Of a stretch of DNA of 15,503 bases, positions 1 through 6,550 are shown in pieces. Numbering within the stretch: the stretch's first letter is position 1; the number at the start of each line of letters is the position of its first letter. The notes under the pieces were generated by a model. That model did no database searches. It worked only from the letters and a program-made list of their open reading frames with translations, and was not told the origin of the DNA. Source of the DNA: Clostridiales bacterium (lineage in GTDB: Bacteria > Bacillota > Clostridia > Christensenellales > Aristaeellaceae); contig SFOF01000029.1 in the NCBI GenBank assembly GCA_004552515.1, forward strand, positions 1 to 15,503, given 5' to 3'. The position numbers were made by a program, and so were the translations under genes.

Positions 1-463
1 CCATCGCCGCCATGACCAGCGCGACGATCACTTTGTTCATTACGCTCTTATCCAGCGCCTTAATCATCCTCAGCCCCGCCGAGAAGATCAGATAGACGAC
101 GCAGGCCTGTATGCCGCGAAAGGCACAGGCCACATATTTAAGGCTCAGGAACTGATCGAAGAACAGCGAGATGACATAGATAATGACAAACGACGGCAGA
201 CACACCGCCAGCGTGGAAAGCGCCGCGCCGGCCACGCCGCCGATCTTGTAGCCGAGGTAGGTCGCGCTGTTGACGGCCACCGGCCCGGGCGTGGACTCGG
301 CAATGGCCGCCATATCGAGAAATTCATCCCGATCAAGCCAGCCCTTCTTTTCGACAAACTCGTTCTCCAGCAGCGCGATCATGGCGTAGCCGCCGCCGAA
401 CGTAAACGCGCCGATCTTCAGAAATGTCAGAAACAGCGTGAGCATCCTCCGCATGGTCTTCAT
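1..463 (-). CDS. Chromate transporter (CHR) family half protein, 3' end cut by window edge
   Basis: Membrane transporter of the CHR/ChrA family, which moves chromate or another anion; the true substrate in gut-type Clostridia is unknown. I translated it by hand: 154 codons are present and the frame is open to the window edge. An early TFGGGYAMI motif is followed by a PGP segment with AVNSATYLGYK, both hallmarks of a CHR domain, and then hydrophobic membrane segments. CHR half proteins run to roughly 180-200 residues, so about 30-40 residues are missing. Such halves usually occur as adjacent pairs, so a second half may lie just left of the window. Start choice is uncertain: ATG at 463 lies only 2 nt from AAGGGAG (466-472), while ATG at 454 lies 11 nt from it. 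A consensus promoter sits directly upstream. Confidence 0.88.
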   Translation of the reverse strand, partial: MKTMRRMLTLFLTFLKIGAFTFGGGYAMIALLENEFVEKKGWLDRDEFLDMAAIAESTPGPVAVNSATYLGYKIGGVAGAALSTLAVCLPSFVIIYVISLFFDQFLSLKYVACAFRGIQACVVYLIFSAGLRMIKALDKSVMNKVIVALVMAAM

Positions 464-479
464 CGCTCCCTTCAATGGC

Positions 480-508
480 ATTATAAGGAACTGTGCCCCG
501 TCTGTCAA
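480..508 (-). promoter_or_regulatory. Consensus sigma-A promoter of the chromate transporter gene
   Basis: On the minus strand the -35 is TTGACA (503-508), the spacer is exactly 17 bp and the -10 is TATAAT (480-485), a perfect match to consensus at both boxes. Predicted initiation near 473 leaves only about 10 nt before the ATG at 463. The leader is therefore very short and the Shine-Dalgarno sits at the extreme 5' end. Confidence 0.85.
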
Positions 509-542
509 TCCCCCGCCCGATTTATACGCGCCAAAACGCCGC

Positions 543-1331
543 TCACTTCCTCAGGCGCTCGGCGCGATACGTCTCCGGCGTTACGCCCATCTCGCGGCGA
601 AACGCCCGAATAAAATAGCCCGCGCCGGCATACCCGCACAGCGCGGCCACGTCCGAGACGCGCAGCTCGCCGTTTTCGAGCAGCTTTTCAGCCGCCCCTA
701 TGCGCAGCGCTGTGAGAAAGCGGCCGGGCGTTATGTGATAGCGCCGCCGGAACTGCTCGCCGAAGCGCCGCACGCTCAGGCGCGCCATGCCAGCCAGCTC
801 CTCCATGGAGAGCGCGGAATCGGCGTAATTGCGCTCCATATACGCCCGCACGTCCGCGAGGCTCCGCGCCGTTTCCGCCGCGCCGCTCTCGCCGATGGCC
901 AGCGTGCGGGCGAGTATGTCGTAAAACAGCGCCGCGCAGGCATATTCGTCGGACGCGCCGCCGCCCCTTTGCAGGCGGTTCCACGCGTCCAGCAGCCGGA
1001 AAAAGCCGCTCTTTATGTGCGGATCGGAGGCCACGCCGACGCAGGCCATGGGCAGATCGAACGGCTCGACCGTCTCAAAATGCACCGCGATGCAGCCGCC
1101 GCGCGCGCCCGCGTCCTCGGGGTCGTGCGAGACGACGCGGTAGAGATCGTCCTTGCCGACGATCATCACGCTGTCCTGATCGTGAACGTATTCCCGCCCG
1201 TCGTGGATATGCACCGTGCGGCCATAGAGCTTATAGGCCAGGCAGTGATCGGCGGCGCCGCTCGCGCGCGACCAGCTCGTTTCATGGATCGAGAATCGAT
1301 ACACCCTGTTGATGCGCTCGAGATGAAGCAT
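543..1331 (-). CDS. AraC/XylS-family transcriptional regulator
   Basis: DNA-binding regulator of 262 residues. The first ~130 residues have the mixed beta character of an AraC-type cupin sensor (for example around HIHDGREYV and the GGCIAVHF segment). The last ~100 hold the paired helix-turn-helix: first unit around SMEELAGMARLSVRRFGEQF, second around VSDVAALCGYAGAGYFIRAF followed by RREMGVTPETYR, the classical AraC signature. The ATG at 1331 is well placed, with AAAGGAG (1340-1346) 8 nt upstream. It is divergent from the glycyl radical enzyme gene, with 116 bp between the starts, and is most simply its local activator, responding to substrate or product. The inducer cannot be read from the sequence. 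I saw no convincing promoter for this gene itself. Confidence 0.93.
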   Translation of the reverse strand: MLHLERINRVYRFSIHETSWSRASGAADHCLAYKLYGRTVHIHDGREYVHDQDSVMIVGKDDLYRVVSHDPEDAGARGGCIAVHFETVEPFDLPMACVGVASDPHIKSGFFRLLDAWNRLQRGGGASDEYACAALFYDILARTLAIGESGAAETARSLADVRAYMERNYADSALSMEELAGMARLSVRRFGEQFRRRYHITPGRFLTALRIGAAEKLLENGELRVSDVAALCGYAGAGYFIRAFRREMGVTPETYRAERLRK

Positions 1332-1356
1332 GATGGAAGCTCCTTTCGCCGTCCGT

Positions 1357-1383
1357 ATTGTGCCATCGTCGGAATTGTGCGAT
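1357..1383 (+). promoter_or_regulatory. Probable AraC-family operator: two direct repeats 17 bp apart
   Basis: ATTGTGCCAT (1357-1366) and ATTGTGCGAT (1374-1383) match at 9 of 10 positions and are spaced 17 bp start to start. The second copy touches the -35 box (1383-1388) of the glycyl radical enzyme promoter. Direct half-sites abutting the -35 are the usual layout for AraC-family activators. Assignment to the divergent AraC gene is inference from position. Confidence 0.6.
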
Positions 1384-1411
1384 TTACTTTCCGCGCCGTT
1401 TTCGCTAGAAT
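1383..1411 (+). promoter_or_regulatory. Promoter of the glycyl radical enzyme gene
   Basis: The -35 is TTTACT (1383-1388, 4 of 6 to consensus), the spacer is 17 bp and the -10 is TAGAAT (1406-1411, 5 of 6). Transcription would begin near 1418, followed by GGGGGAG (1431-1437) 10 nt before the ATG at 1448. The weak -35 beside a direct repeat fits an activator-dependent promoter. Confidence 0.65.
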
Positions 1412-1447
1412 GGACGCACAGTCATTCATTGGGGGAGTTGAACGGAT

Positions 1448-3697
1448 ATGGAGACAGCCGCTCTGCGCGCGGAACTGACCGATTTTTACTGGAACCATAT
1501 AGACGACAGGGCCGCGGCCTTCCGCGACCGCGTTTTCCCGCTGCTCGATCAGCGCTGGCAGCCGGACATGACGGCCTGTCAGCGCAAGGCCATGCAGTAC
1601 GAAACCATCGCGGAGCGCTGCGAGTGCGTGCTCTTTCATCAGTCGCCATTTTACTATGAGCTGGGCGCAATGCAGCATCTCTGCGACGGCGCGGGCGATT
1701 TTCACGGCGTGCTCCACGCGGGCGGCTGGAATTACGCGCGCTTTTCGCATCTGTTCTGGGATCAGGATCCCGCGCTGGCCCGCGTGCGGAACAAGCAGGG
1801 CGAAAACCTGCTCTATCTCATCTGCGGCCCCTACGCCGACACGCGCCAGCACTTCTACTACAACTGCAAGCCGATTTTCTCCGGCGGGCTGAAGAGTCTC
1901 TACGACGCGGCCTGCGCCCAGCTGGAAATGCCCCGTCCCGAATCGGAAAAGGACTTTCTGCGCGCCGCTGTTCGCGGCCTGCTGAGCCTGAAGGCCATCT
2001 CCGAAAAATTCGCCCGCGCCGCTGAGGAAAGGCTGAAGAGCGCATCGGACGCTGAAGAGCGCGCGCGTCTTGAACGCATTGCCGAAGCCGCCGCCTATGC
2101 GCCCTGGAACGCGCCGCGCACGTTTTACGAGGCGCTCAACACGCTGGCCTTCCTGCGCACTGTGCCCGGCGCGCTCGAGGGCGTGGGCTACAACAGCTTC
2201 GGCCGGCCGGATGTGGAGCTGCTGCCCTTCTATGAGCGCGATCTGGCCGAAGGGCGGCTGACGAAGGAGGAAGCCTATGCGCTGATCAAGGCGTTCCTGC
2301 TCACGTGGGACTGCCACTACGATCACGCCATGAAGATGACGGGCTATGCCGATCATGAACTGGAAAACACCTATGTGCTGGGCGGCTGCGACCGATACGG
2401 CCGTCCGGTCTGGAACGACCTGACCGAAATGTTTCTGCGCGCCACGCGGGAGGAGAAGATCATCTTTCCGAAGATCAAGGTGCGCTTCAGCGCGGCCTCG
2501 CCCAGGGCTTATCTGGACGCGGCTGATCAGGACGTGATCGCCGGCACGTCGTCCGTACTGTACGAAAACGATGACGTGATGATCCCCGCGCTGATCCGCT
2601 CCGGCTTTTCGACGGAGGACGCACGCGATTACCTCGTCACCGGCTGCTGGGGCACGTCGGGCAACGGCAACGAGAAGAGCGATCACGGCAATTACGTCAA
2701 TCTGCTCAAGGCGTTTGAATTTTCCGTTCACAACCGGCGCGATAAAATGGCCGATTGCCAGCTCTATTTCCGGCCGCTGGACGGCGCGAAGAGCTTTGAA
2801 GAGGTCTATCAGATCACGATGGACAATATGCGCGTCCTCCTGCGCGAACGCAGCCGCATGACGCACGCGGGCAAGGGAATCTGGCGCGAGGTCGATCCGC
2901 TGCCGCTGACCTCTTCAAGCCTCGAAGGCTGCCTGCAAAGCGGCCGCGACCTGACCGAGGGCGGCTGCAAATACCATGTCGAGCAGTATACCTGCCTGGG
3001 GCTGCCCAACATTGTCGATTCGCTGCTGGCCATCAAAACGCTCTGCTTTGACCGTCAGGCGCTGCCGCTCGACGAGCTGCTGGCCATCGTGCGCGGCAAC
3101 TGGGAAGGGCATGAGGATATACGCCGCGCCGCCATGAGCTGCCCCTGCTGGGGCGACGGTGGTGAGGAATCCGGCGCGCTGGCCGCCCGCTTCAACGCCG
3201 ATCTCTACAAGGAGACGCGCGCGCTCAAAACATTCTGGCCGGGCGGCACGGTGATGCTGGGGCACCTCACCTACACCGAGATCCGCTTCTGGGGCGAAAA
3301 GACGCTGGCCACGCCGGACGGACGCAGAAGCGGCGATTACATCTCGCAGGGGCTAACCCCCTCGCGGCTGCACAAAATCGACAGCGTGACCGACGTCGCC
3401 GCGAGCCTTCGCCGTCTGGACGGCACGATGATGGCCGGAAACACCGTCGTGAACATCATCCTGCCCTCCACGCGCATGACGCTGGAGCTGTGCGAGGCGT
3501 TTCTGCGCGCCATGGCGCACACGGCGATGGGCGCGCTCCAGCTCAACTGCACCACACGCGAGCAGCTGCTCGACGCGCAGGCGCACCCGGAAAGCTACCC
3601 GAACCTCATCGTGCGCGTCTGCGGCTTCTCGGCGCGCTTCACCAGCCTGTCGCCCGAATGGCAGCAGGAGGTGCTCAGCCGCAATTTCTACGATTAA
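1448..3697 (+). CDS. Glycyl radical enzyme, pyruvate formate-lyase superfamily, unknown substrate
   Basis: Oxygen-sensitive radical enzyme of 749 residues, a normal family length. The C-terminal glycyl radical motif is clear: RVCGFSARF with Gly726, 23 residues from the end (in E. coli PFL the radical Gly is 734 of 759). The preceding segment with ATPDGRRSGD is also typical. The predicted thiyl Cys is Cys400 in TGCWGTSG. Most dehydratase and decarboxylase members carry Gly-Cys-x-Glu, with Glu as a general base; here that position is Gly402. PFL itself uses Cys-Cys, also absent. The substrate therefore cannot be transferred from a known subfamily. No radical-SAM activase lies in the window, although these enzymes need one and it is often adjacent. 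The gene stands alone between its promoter and a hairpin terminator, under probable AraC control. Superfamily membership is near certain; function is unknown. Confidence 0.93.
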   Translation: METAALRAELTDFYWNHIDDRAAAFRDRVFPLLDQRWQPDMTACQRKAMQYETIAERCECVLFHQSPFYYELGAMQHLCDGAGDFHGVLHAGGWNYARFSHLFWDQDPALARVRNKQGENLLYLICGPYADTRQHFYYNCKPIFSGGLKSLYDAACAQLEMPRPESEKDFLRAAVRGLLSLKAISEKFARAAEERLKSASDAEERARLERIAEAAAYAPWNAPRTFYEALNTLAFLRTVPGALEGVGYNSFGRPDVELLPFYERDLAEGRLTKEEAYALIKAFLLTWDCHYDHAMKMTGYADHELENTYVLGGCDRYGRPVWNDLTEMFLRATREEKIIFPKIKVRFSAASPRAYLDAADQDVIAGTSSVLYENDDVMIPALIRSGFSTEDARDYLVTGCWGTSGNGNEKSDHGNYVNLLKAFEFSVHNRRDKMADCQLYFRPLDGAKSFEEVYQITMDNMRVLLRERSRMTHAGKGIWREVDPLPLTSSSLEGCLQSGRDLTEGGCKYHVEQYTCLGLPNIVDSLLAIKTLCFDRQALPLDELLAIVRGNWEGHEDIRRAAMSCPCWGDGGEESGALAARFNADLYKETRALKTFWPGGTVMLGHLTYTEIRFWGEKTLATPDGRRSGDYISQGLTPSRLHKIDSVTDVAASLRRLDGTMMAGNTVVNIILPSTRMTLELCEAFLRAMAHTAMGALQLNCTTREQLLDAQAHPESYPNLIVRVCGFSARFTSLSPEWQQEVLSRNFYD

Positions 3698-3712
3698 CGC
3701 GTAACGCGCAAA

Positions 3713-3759
3713 CGCCGCGCATGGCAGGCCGGTTCGCCCGCCGTGCGCGGCGCCTTTTT
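3713..3759 (+). terminator. Rho-independent terminator after the glycyl radical enzyme gene
   Basis: A 13-bp stem pairs 3713-3725 with 3740-3752 (one G-U pair), with a 14-nt loop, followed by CC and five T (3755-3759). The T run overlaps the stop codon of the convergent merR-type gene. The reverse strand lacks a proper U tract, so it is mainly one-directional. Confidence 0.75.
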
Positions 3760-4225
3760 ATGCGTCCTCTTCCGCCGCGGGCATCGATTTAAGGCTGCGG
3801 CGCACGCCCTGAAAGCGCTCGGGCAAAGCGTCCCCGTCCAGATCTTTGACGGCCTCGATCGAGCCAAGCTCCTGCGCCCGCTCGTAAAACCAGCATTTGT
3901 AATCCAGCATATCGAGCGTGTTTTGCAGCGCCGCCATCTTCCGGATCAGCGCCTCGCGCTGACGTTTGAACAGTGCCAGCCGCTGATCGATCGTGCCGTC
4001 GCCCTGCATGGCCAGGCGGATGTATTCGCGAATATCGCCGATCGACATCCCCGCGCTCTTCAGGCAGCCGATGACATTGAGCCATTCCACGTCCGTCTCC
4101 CGGAACAGCCGTATGCCGCCCGGCGAGCGCTCCACGAAGGGCAGCAGCCCCTCCTTGTCATAATAGCGCAGCGTGGACGCCGCAACGCCCATCCGCTTCG
4201 CCATTTCGCCCACTGTGTAAACCAT
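3758..4225 (-). CDS. MerR-family transcriptional regulator
   Basis: Regulator of 155 residues. The N-terminus holds the MerR winged helix: VGEMAKRMGVAASTLRYYD (residues 5-23), then the wing with SPGGIRLF (34-41). A helical dimerisation stretch follows (about 75-120) with a single Cys111 in the DYKCWFYERA segment, resembling the MerR subgroup that controls small redox and aldehyde-type operons. Metal-binding Cys pairs are absent, so a metal sensor is unlikely. I chose ATG at 4225 because GGAGG (4234-4238) lies 8 nt upstream; the in-frame TTG five codons earlier overlaps that site. It is divergent from the cupin gene, whose promoter carries a MerR-type inverted repeat. The signal sensed is unknown. 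Confidence 0.93.
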   Translation of the reverse strand: MVYTVGEMAKRMGVAASTLRYYDKEGLLPFVERSPGGIRLFRETDVEWLNVIGCLKSAGMSIGDIREYIRLAMQGDGTIDQRLALFKRQREALIRKMAALQNTLDMLDYKCWFYERAQELGSIEAVKDLDGDALPERFQGVRRSLKSMPAAEEDA

Positions 4226-4256
4226 AAGTGAGTCCTCCAAAATTTCGCAAAACCCC

Positions 4257-4285
4257 TTGACTTAAAGTTCGCTTCAGGTTATAAA
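4257..4285 (+). promoter_or_regulatory. Cupin operon promoter with MerR-type inverted repeat in the spacer
   Basis: The -35 is TTGACT (4257-4262) and the -10 TATAAA (4280-4285) at 17 bp, or TAAACT (4282-4287) at 19 bp. An imperfect inverted repeat, ACTTAAAG-TTCG-CTTCAGGT (4260-4279, 6 of 8 pairs matched), fills the spacer. That is exactly where MerR-family dimers bind to realign a promoter. Binding by the divergent MerR is inference. The site lies inside the predicted merR leader, so bound MerR could also obstruct its own transcription. Confidence 0.7.
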
Positions 4286-4314
4286 CTGTCATCAAGGTTC
4301 AACCCCATGACCCT

Positions 4315-4343
4315 ATCATACCGCCCGCGCCGGCGTTTGTCAA
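4315..4343 (-). promoter_or_regulatory. Promoter of the merR-type gene
   Basis: On the minus strand the -35 is TTGACA (4338-4343), the spacer 17 bp and the -10 TATGAT (4315-4320), 11 of 12 to consensus. Predicted start is near 4308, giving an ~80-nt leader that crosses the cupin promoter. The two promoters face each other with start sites about 16 bp apart. Confidence 0.7.
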
Positions 4344-4390
4344 GCCGTGCGCGGCGAAGCATAAGCGCCTTGAAAGGAGATTTTTTCACT

Positions 4391-4822
4391 ATGAAGACCA
4401 TGAATCAGGCTGAATTTGAACGCCAGAACGTATTCGGCACGGGCGCGCCCAACACCGCCTTTGCGCGCTATTTCATCGGCGAATCCTTCCTCAATCCGCT
4501 GACTGCCCCGAAAAGCGGCCTGTTCGCCGCCAATGTGACCTTCGAGCCGGGCTGCCGCAACAACTGGCACATTCATCATGCCGCCAGGGGCGGCGGCCAG
4601 CTGCTCGTCTGCACCGCCGGCGAGGGCTGGTATCAGGAGGAAGGCAAGGCGGCGGTCAGTCTCACGCCGGGCAGCGTGATCATGATTCCCGCCAATGTCA
4701 GGCACTGGCACGGCGCAAAGGCCGACAGCTGGTTTTCTCACATCGCGATCGAGGTTCCCGGCGAGGTCTGCCATAACGAATGGTGCGAGCCGGTGACCGA
4801 CGAGGAATACGCAAAGCTGTAA
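4391..4822 (+). CDS. Small single-domain cupin protein
   Basis: Cytoplasmic cupin barrel of 143 residues. Cupin motif 1 starts at G54 and carries His60 and His62, with Gln70 in the place of the usual Glu. Motif 2 has PG at 93-94 and His105 in the IPANVRHWHG segment. His60, His62 and His105 plus Gln70 could bind one metal ion, usually Fe, Mn or Zn in this fold. Single cupins of this type commonly sit beside carboxymuconolactone decarboxylase-like genes under MerR control, as here; the substrate is not known. The ATG at 4391 has AAAGGAG (4373-4379) 11 nt upstream. An in-frame extension upstream would run through promoter DNA and lacks a binding site. The next gene follows after 13 nt, its Shine-Dalgarno overlapping this stop codon. 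Confidence 0.92.
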   Translation: MKTMNQAEFERQNVFGTGAPNTAFARYFIGESFLNPLTAPKSGLFAANVTFEPGCRNNWHIHHAARGGGQLLVCTAGEGWYQEEGKAAVSLTPGSVIMIPANVRHWHGAKADSWFSHIAIEVPGEVCHNEWCEPVTDEEYAKL

Positions 4823-4835
4823 GGAGGGTGCAATT

Positions 4836-5255
4836 ATGGCGATTAAGCAGACGGCGGGGCGCGACGCGCTGGGCAGATTCGCGCCGAAATTTGCGCAGCT
4901 CAACGATGACGTGCTTTTCGGCGAGGTCTGGAGCCGCGAGGCGCAGCTCTCGCTTCGGGATCGTTCGCCCGTCACGGCGGCGGCGCTGAGGACGCAGGGA
5001 CTCGTGGACGAGAGTTTCCGCTATCCCAACTACTGGGGCACGATGCCCATGGCCGTCTATACGTTCCTCGAGCGCTGCGACCTGACCGGCAAGACCGTCC
5101 ATCCCTTCTGCACGCACGAGGGCAGCGGCCTGTCGGACACGGAAAACGACGTGCGCCGCGCCGCGAAGGGCGCTGCCGTCGCGAAGGGGCTGGCTATCCG
5201 CGGCAGCGGCGTGGACGGCGCGCGGACCGCGATCGAGAAATGGATTAAGGGATAA
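4836..5255 (+). CDS. Chimeric protein: N-terminal part of a CMD-like protein fused in frame to C-terminal part of a flavodoxin
   Basis: 139 residues made of two unrelated halves. Residues 1 to about 62 match the front of carboxymuconolactone decarboxylase/AhpD-like proteins (TAGRDALGRFAPKFAQLNDD, then FGEVWSRE and LSLRDRS). Residues from about 63 to 139 match the back of a Flavodoxin_4-type flavodoxin (YPNYWGTMPMAVYTFLE, then GKTVHPFCTHEGSG, GLAIRGS and the final helix). The CMD half lacks its C-terminal helices. The flavodoxin half lacks the N-terminal phosphate loop that holds FMN. Neither activity is likely to survive. The frame is open across the join near Tyr63 (5022-5024). The Shine-Dalgarno AAGGAGG (4821-4827) is 8 nt upstream and a terminator follows. 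The simplest explanation is a deletion that fused two neighbouring operon genes; an assembly error or a real fusion family remain possible. Confidence 0.85.
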   Translation: MAIKQTAGRDALGRFAPKFAQLNDDVLFGEVWSREAQLSLRDRSPVTAAALRTQGLVDESFRYPNYWGTMPMAVYTFLERCDLTGKTVHPFCTHEGSGLSDTENDVRRAAKGAAVAKGLAIRGSGVDGARTAIEKWIKG

Positions 5256-5263
5256 GCGCACGC

Positions 5264-5303
5264 AAAAAGACCGCCTCTTCATCAATGATGAGACGGTCTT
5301 TTT
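5264..5303. terminator. Bidirectional terminator between convergent operons
   Basis: AAAAAGACCG (5264-5273) pairs perfectly with CGGTCTTTTT (5294-5303), with further pairing inside the 20-nt loop. Each strand ends its stem in five T, so it can stop the cupin-chimera transcript (plus) and the six-gene operon (minus, stop codon at 5312). Confidence 0.9.
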
Positions 5304-5311
5304 CTATGCGG

Positions 5312-6052
5312 TTACAGCTCGATTTCGTCGTTGTCGTTCACGGTGTGGATGGGATAGCCGAAGCGGCCGTCCAGCGCGTCGATCTGCGCGAGCTTGGCAA
5401 GCGGGAACACATGGTTGAACAGGACCTGGTTCGCCCGGCACTTTTCCAGATAGGGCGTCACCTCGTCCACGGTGAAATGCGCCATTTCGCAGATCATGAG
5501 GTCAACCTCATTGTTCAGCACATAGGCGGGGAAATCCTTCTTTTCCAGATGCACGGACAGATCGCCGGAGAAGAACACCTTCTTGCCCTCCGCCTCGACC
5601 AGATAGGAATAGGCGGGGCGGCCCGCGCCGGCCAGATGCTGCGTCGGGAAGGGGGTGACGCGGATGTTCTCGTCCTCGTAGACGGTGTCCGGCGTCATCA
5701 TTTCAAAGCGCACGCGCTCGCCGTCAAAGCTGCCGATGGCCGTCTCGAGCAGCGCCTTCATCGCGTCCATGCCCTTCTGCTCGGTCACATAGATGCGCGG
5801 CGTGGTGGTCTTGAAATACCAGGAGCACAGCCCCGCGAACGAAACCAGCCCGTCCACATGGTCGCTGTGGAAATGGGTGGTGAAGATCGTCTTAACGCTG
5901 TTAAGATCGACATGGCGACGCAGCAGCAGATCGATCAGCGGCGCGCCCGCGTCGATAAAGTAATGCGCGCCGTTCACCTCGAGCATGGTGCAGGAGCAGT
6001 AGCGGTCGGCGGCGGGCACGCCGTGGCTGGTGCCCAGAAAGGTGATCTTCAT
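5312..6052 (-). CDS. Metallo-beta-lactamase-fold hydrolase, RNase Z/UlaG-like group
   Basis: Predicted two-metal cytoplasmic hydrolase of 246 residues. All fold ligands are present: THFHSDH gives His60, His62, Asp64 and His65, followed by His139 (PTQHLAG), Asp164 (FSGD) and His214 (LFNHVF). The N-terminus ITFLGTSHGVP resembles RNase Z and cyclic phosphodiesterase relatives. No RNase Z exosite is evident, and the genomic context is sugar-like. I favour a small-molecule hydrolase such as a lactonase or cyclic phosphodiesterase, but the substrate is unknown. The start is ATG 6052: it overlaps the upstream fucU-like stop by 4 nt (ATGA) with AAAGGTG about 10 nt before it, indicating translational coupling. 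Last gene of the operon before the bidirectional terminator. Confidence 0.9.
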   Translation of the reverse strand: MKITFLGTSHGVPAADRYCSCTMLEVNGAHYFIDAGAPLIDLLLRRHVDLNSVKTIFTTHFHSDHVDGLVSFAGLCSWYFKTTTPRIYVTEQKGMDAMKALLETAIGSFDGERVRFEMMTPDTVYEDENIRVTPFPTQHLAGAGRPAYSYLVEAEGKKVFFSGDLSVHLEKKDFPAYVLNNEVDLMICEMAHFTVDEVTPYLEKCRANQVLFNHVFPLAKLAQIDALDGRFGYPIHTVNDNDEIEL

Positions 6053-6480
6053 TCGGTCACAACACCTTTCTTCAGGATGATGTTGGCATAGAGCGCCGTC
6101 TCGCCGGTCATGATGACGCAATAGGCCTTCTTTGCGCGCTCATAGAACGCAAAGCGCTCGACGTGCTCGATCTCAACCTTCTTGCCTTCGCTCTTGTCGC
6201 AGAGCTCCTGATACACGTCCCAGATGGGCGTCTCAACGGTGTCGCCGGGCACGACCTCCATCAGCGCGACGGGGGCCTTGACGTAGGGATCGAGCGGATA
6301 CAGGCGCAGTATGGCCTCGAGCACCTCGGGCACGGTGTGGCCGTCCAGGCGGATGAGGTTGCGCGCCAGGCTCGCGCCGGGGAAGTTGCCGTCGCCGATG
6401 ACCAGCTCGTCGCCATGACCCATTTCCATAAGGATCTTCAGCAGGTCGGGAGAAATAATCGGAGAAATACCCTTCAGCAT
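6049..6480 (-). CDS. fucU: RbsD/FucU-family sugar mutarotase
   Basis: Predicted enzyme of 143 residues that interconverts sugar anomers (fucose with FucU, ribose with RbsD), acting in the cytoplasm as a ring-shaped oligomer. The HGD segment with His22 and Asp30 in the VIGDGNFPG stretch, and the C-terminal Tyr131 in GETALYANIILKKG, match the family's catalytic and binding residues. Overall the pattern is closer to FucU than RbsD; the actual sugar is uncertain because no fucose isomerase, kinase or aldolase is nearby. ATG 6480 has AAAGGGG 9 nt upstream. The 70 nt separating it from the preceding gene contain a weak hairpin (AAGGGAG-AAAA-CCCCCTT, 6524-6541 on the plus strand) and no clear promoter. 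It overlaps the next gene by 4 nt. Confidence 0.9.
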   Translation of the reverse strand: MLKGISPIISPDLLKILMEMGHGDELVIGDGNFPGASLARNLIRLDGHTVPEVLEAILRLYPLDPYVKAPVALMEVVPGDTVETPIWDVYQELCDKSEGKKVEIEHVERFAFYERAKKAYCVIMTGETALYANIILKKGVVTE

Positions 6481-6550
6481 ACCAGATAACCCCTTTCGTA
6501 TTGTCCCTGTTTTATATCCATGGAAGGGAGAAAACCCCCTTGCCGTGAAA

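Noticed and set aside
438..1478. 346-codon open frame on the plus strand across the AraC-type gene
   Set aside because: It is antisense to a gene with clear AraC signature motifs, has no Shine-Dalgarno, and its Arg/Ala/His-rich translation is typical of high-GC shadow frames.
1166..2866. 566-codon open frame on the minus strand under the glycyl radical enzyme
   Set aside because: It runs from the AraC-type gene through the promoter region into the radical enzyme gene in antisense and has no recognisable domain. It is explained by GC-rich codon use.
4226..4240. TTG start extending the MerR-type protein by five residues
   Set aside because: The TTG overlaps the GGAGG site that is correctly spaced for ATG 4225, and the family normally begins at about this Met.
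4292..4390. Riboswitch or structured leader upstream of the cupin gene
   Set aside because: The ~100-nt leader holds short inverted repeats, but I recognise no known aptamer core and see no terminator-like hairpin. Most of the structure is explained by the GC-rich merR promoter spacer.
5043..5255. Flavodoxin-like half as a separate gene starting at an internal ATG
   Set aside because: There is no Shine-Dalgarno before it, and it would lack the FMN phosphate loop and half of the fold. The frame is continuous with the upstream CMD-like part.
4698..5285. 195-codon antisense frame over the chimeric gene
   Set aside because: It starts inside the terminator and has no Shine-Dalgarno or domain. 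The plus-strand product shows clear CMD and flavodoxin motifs.
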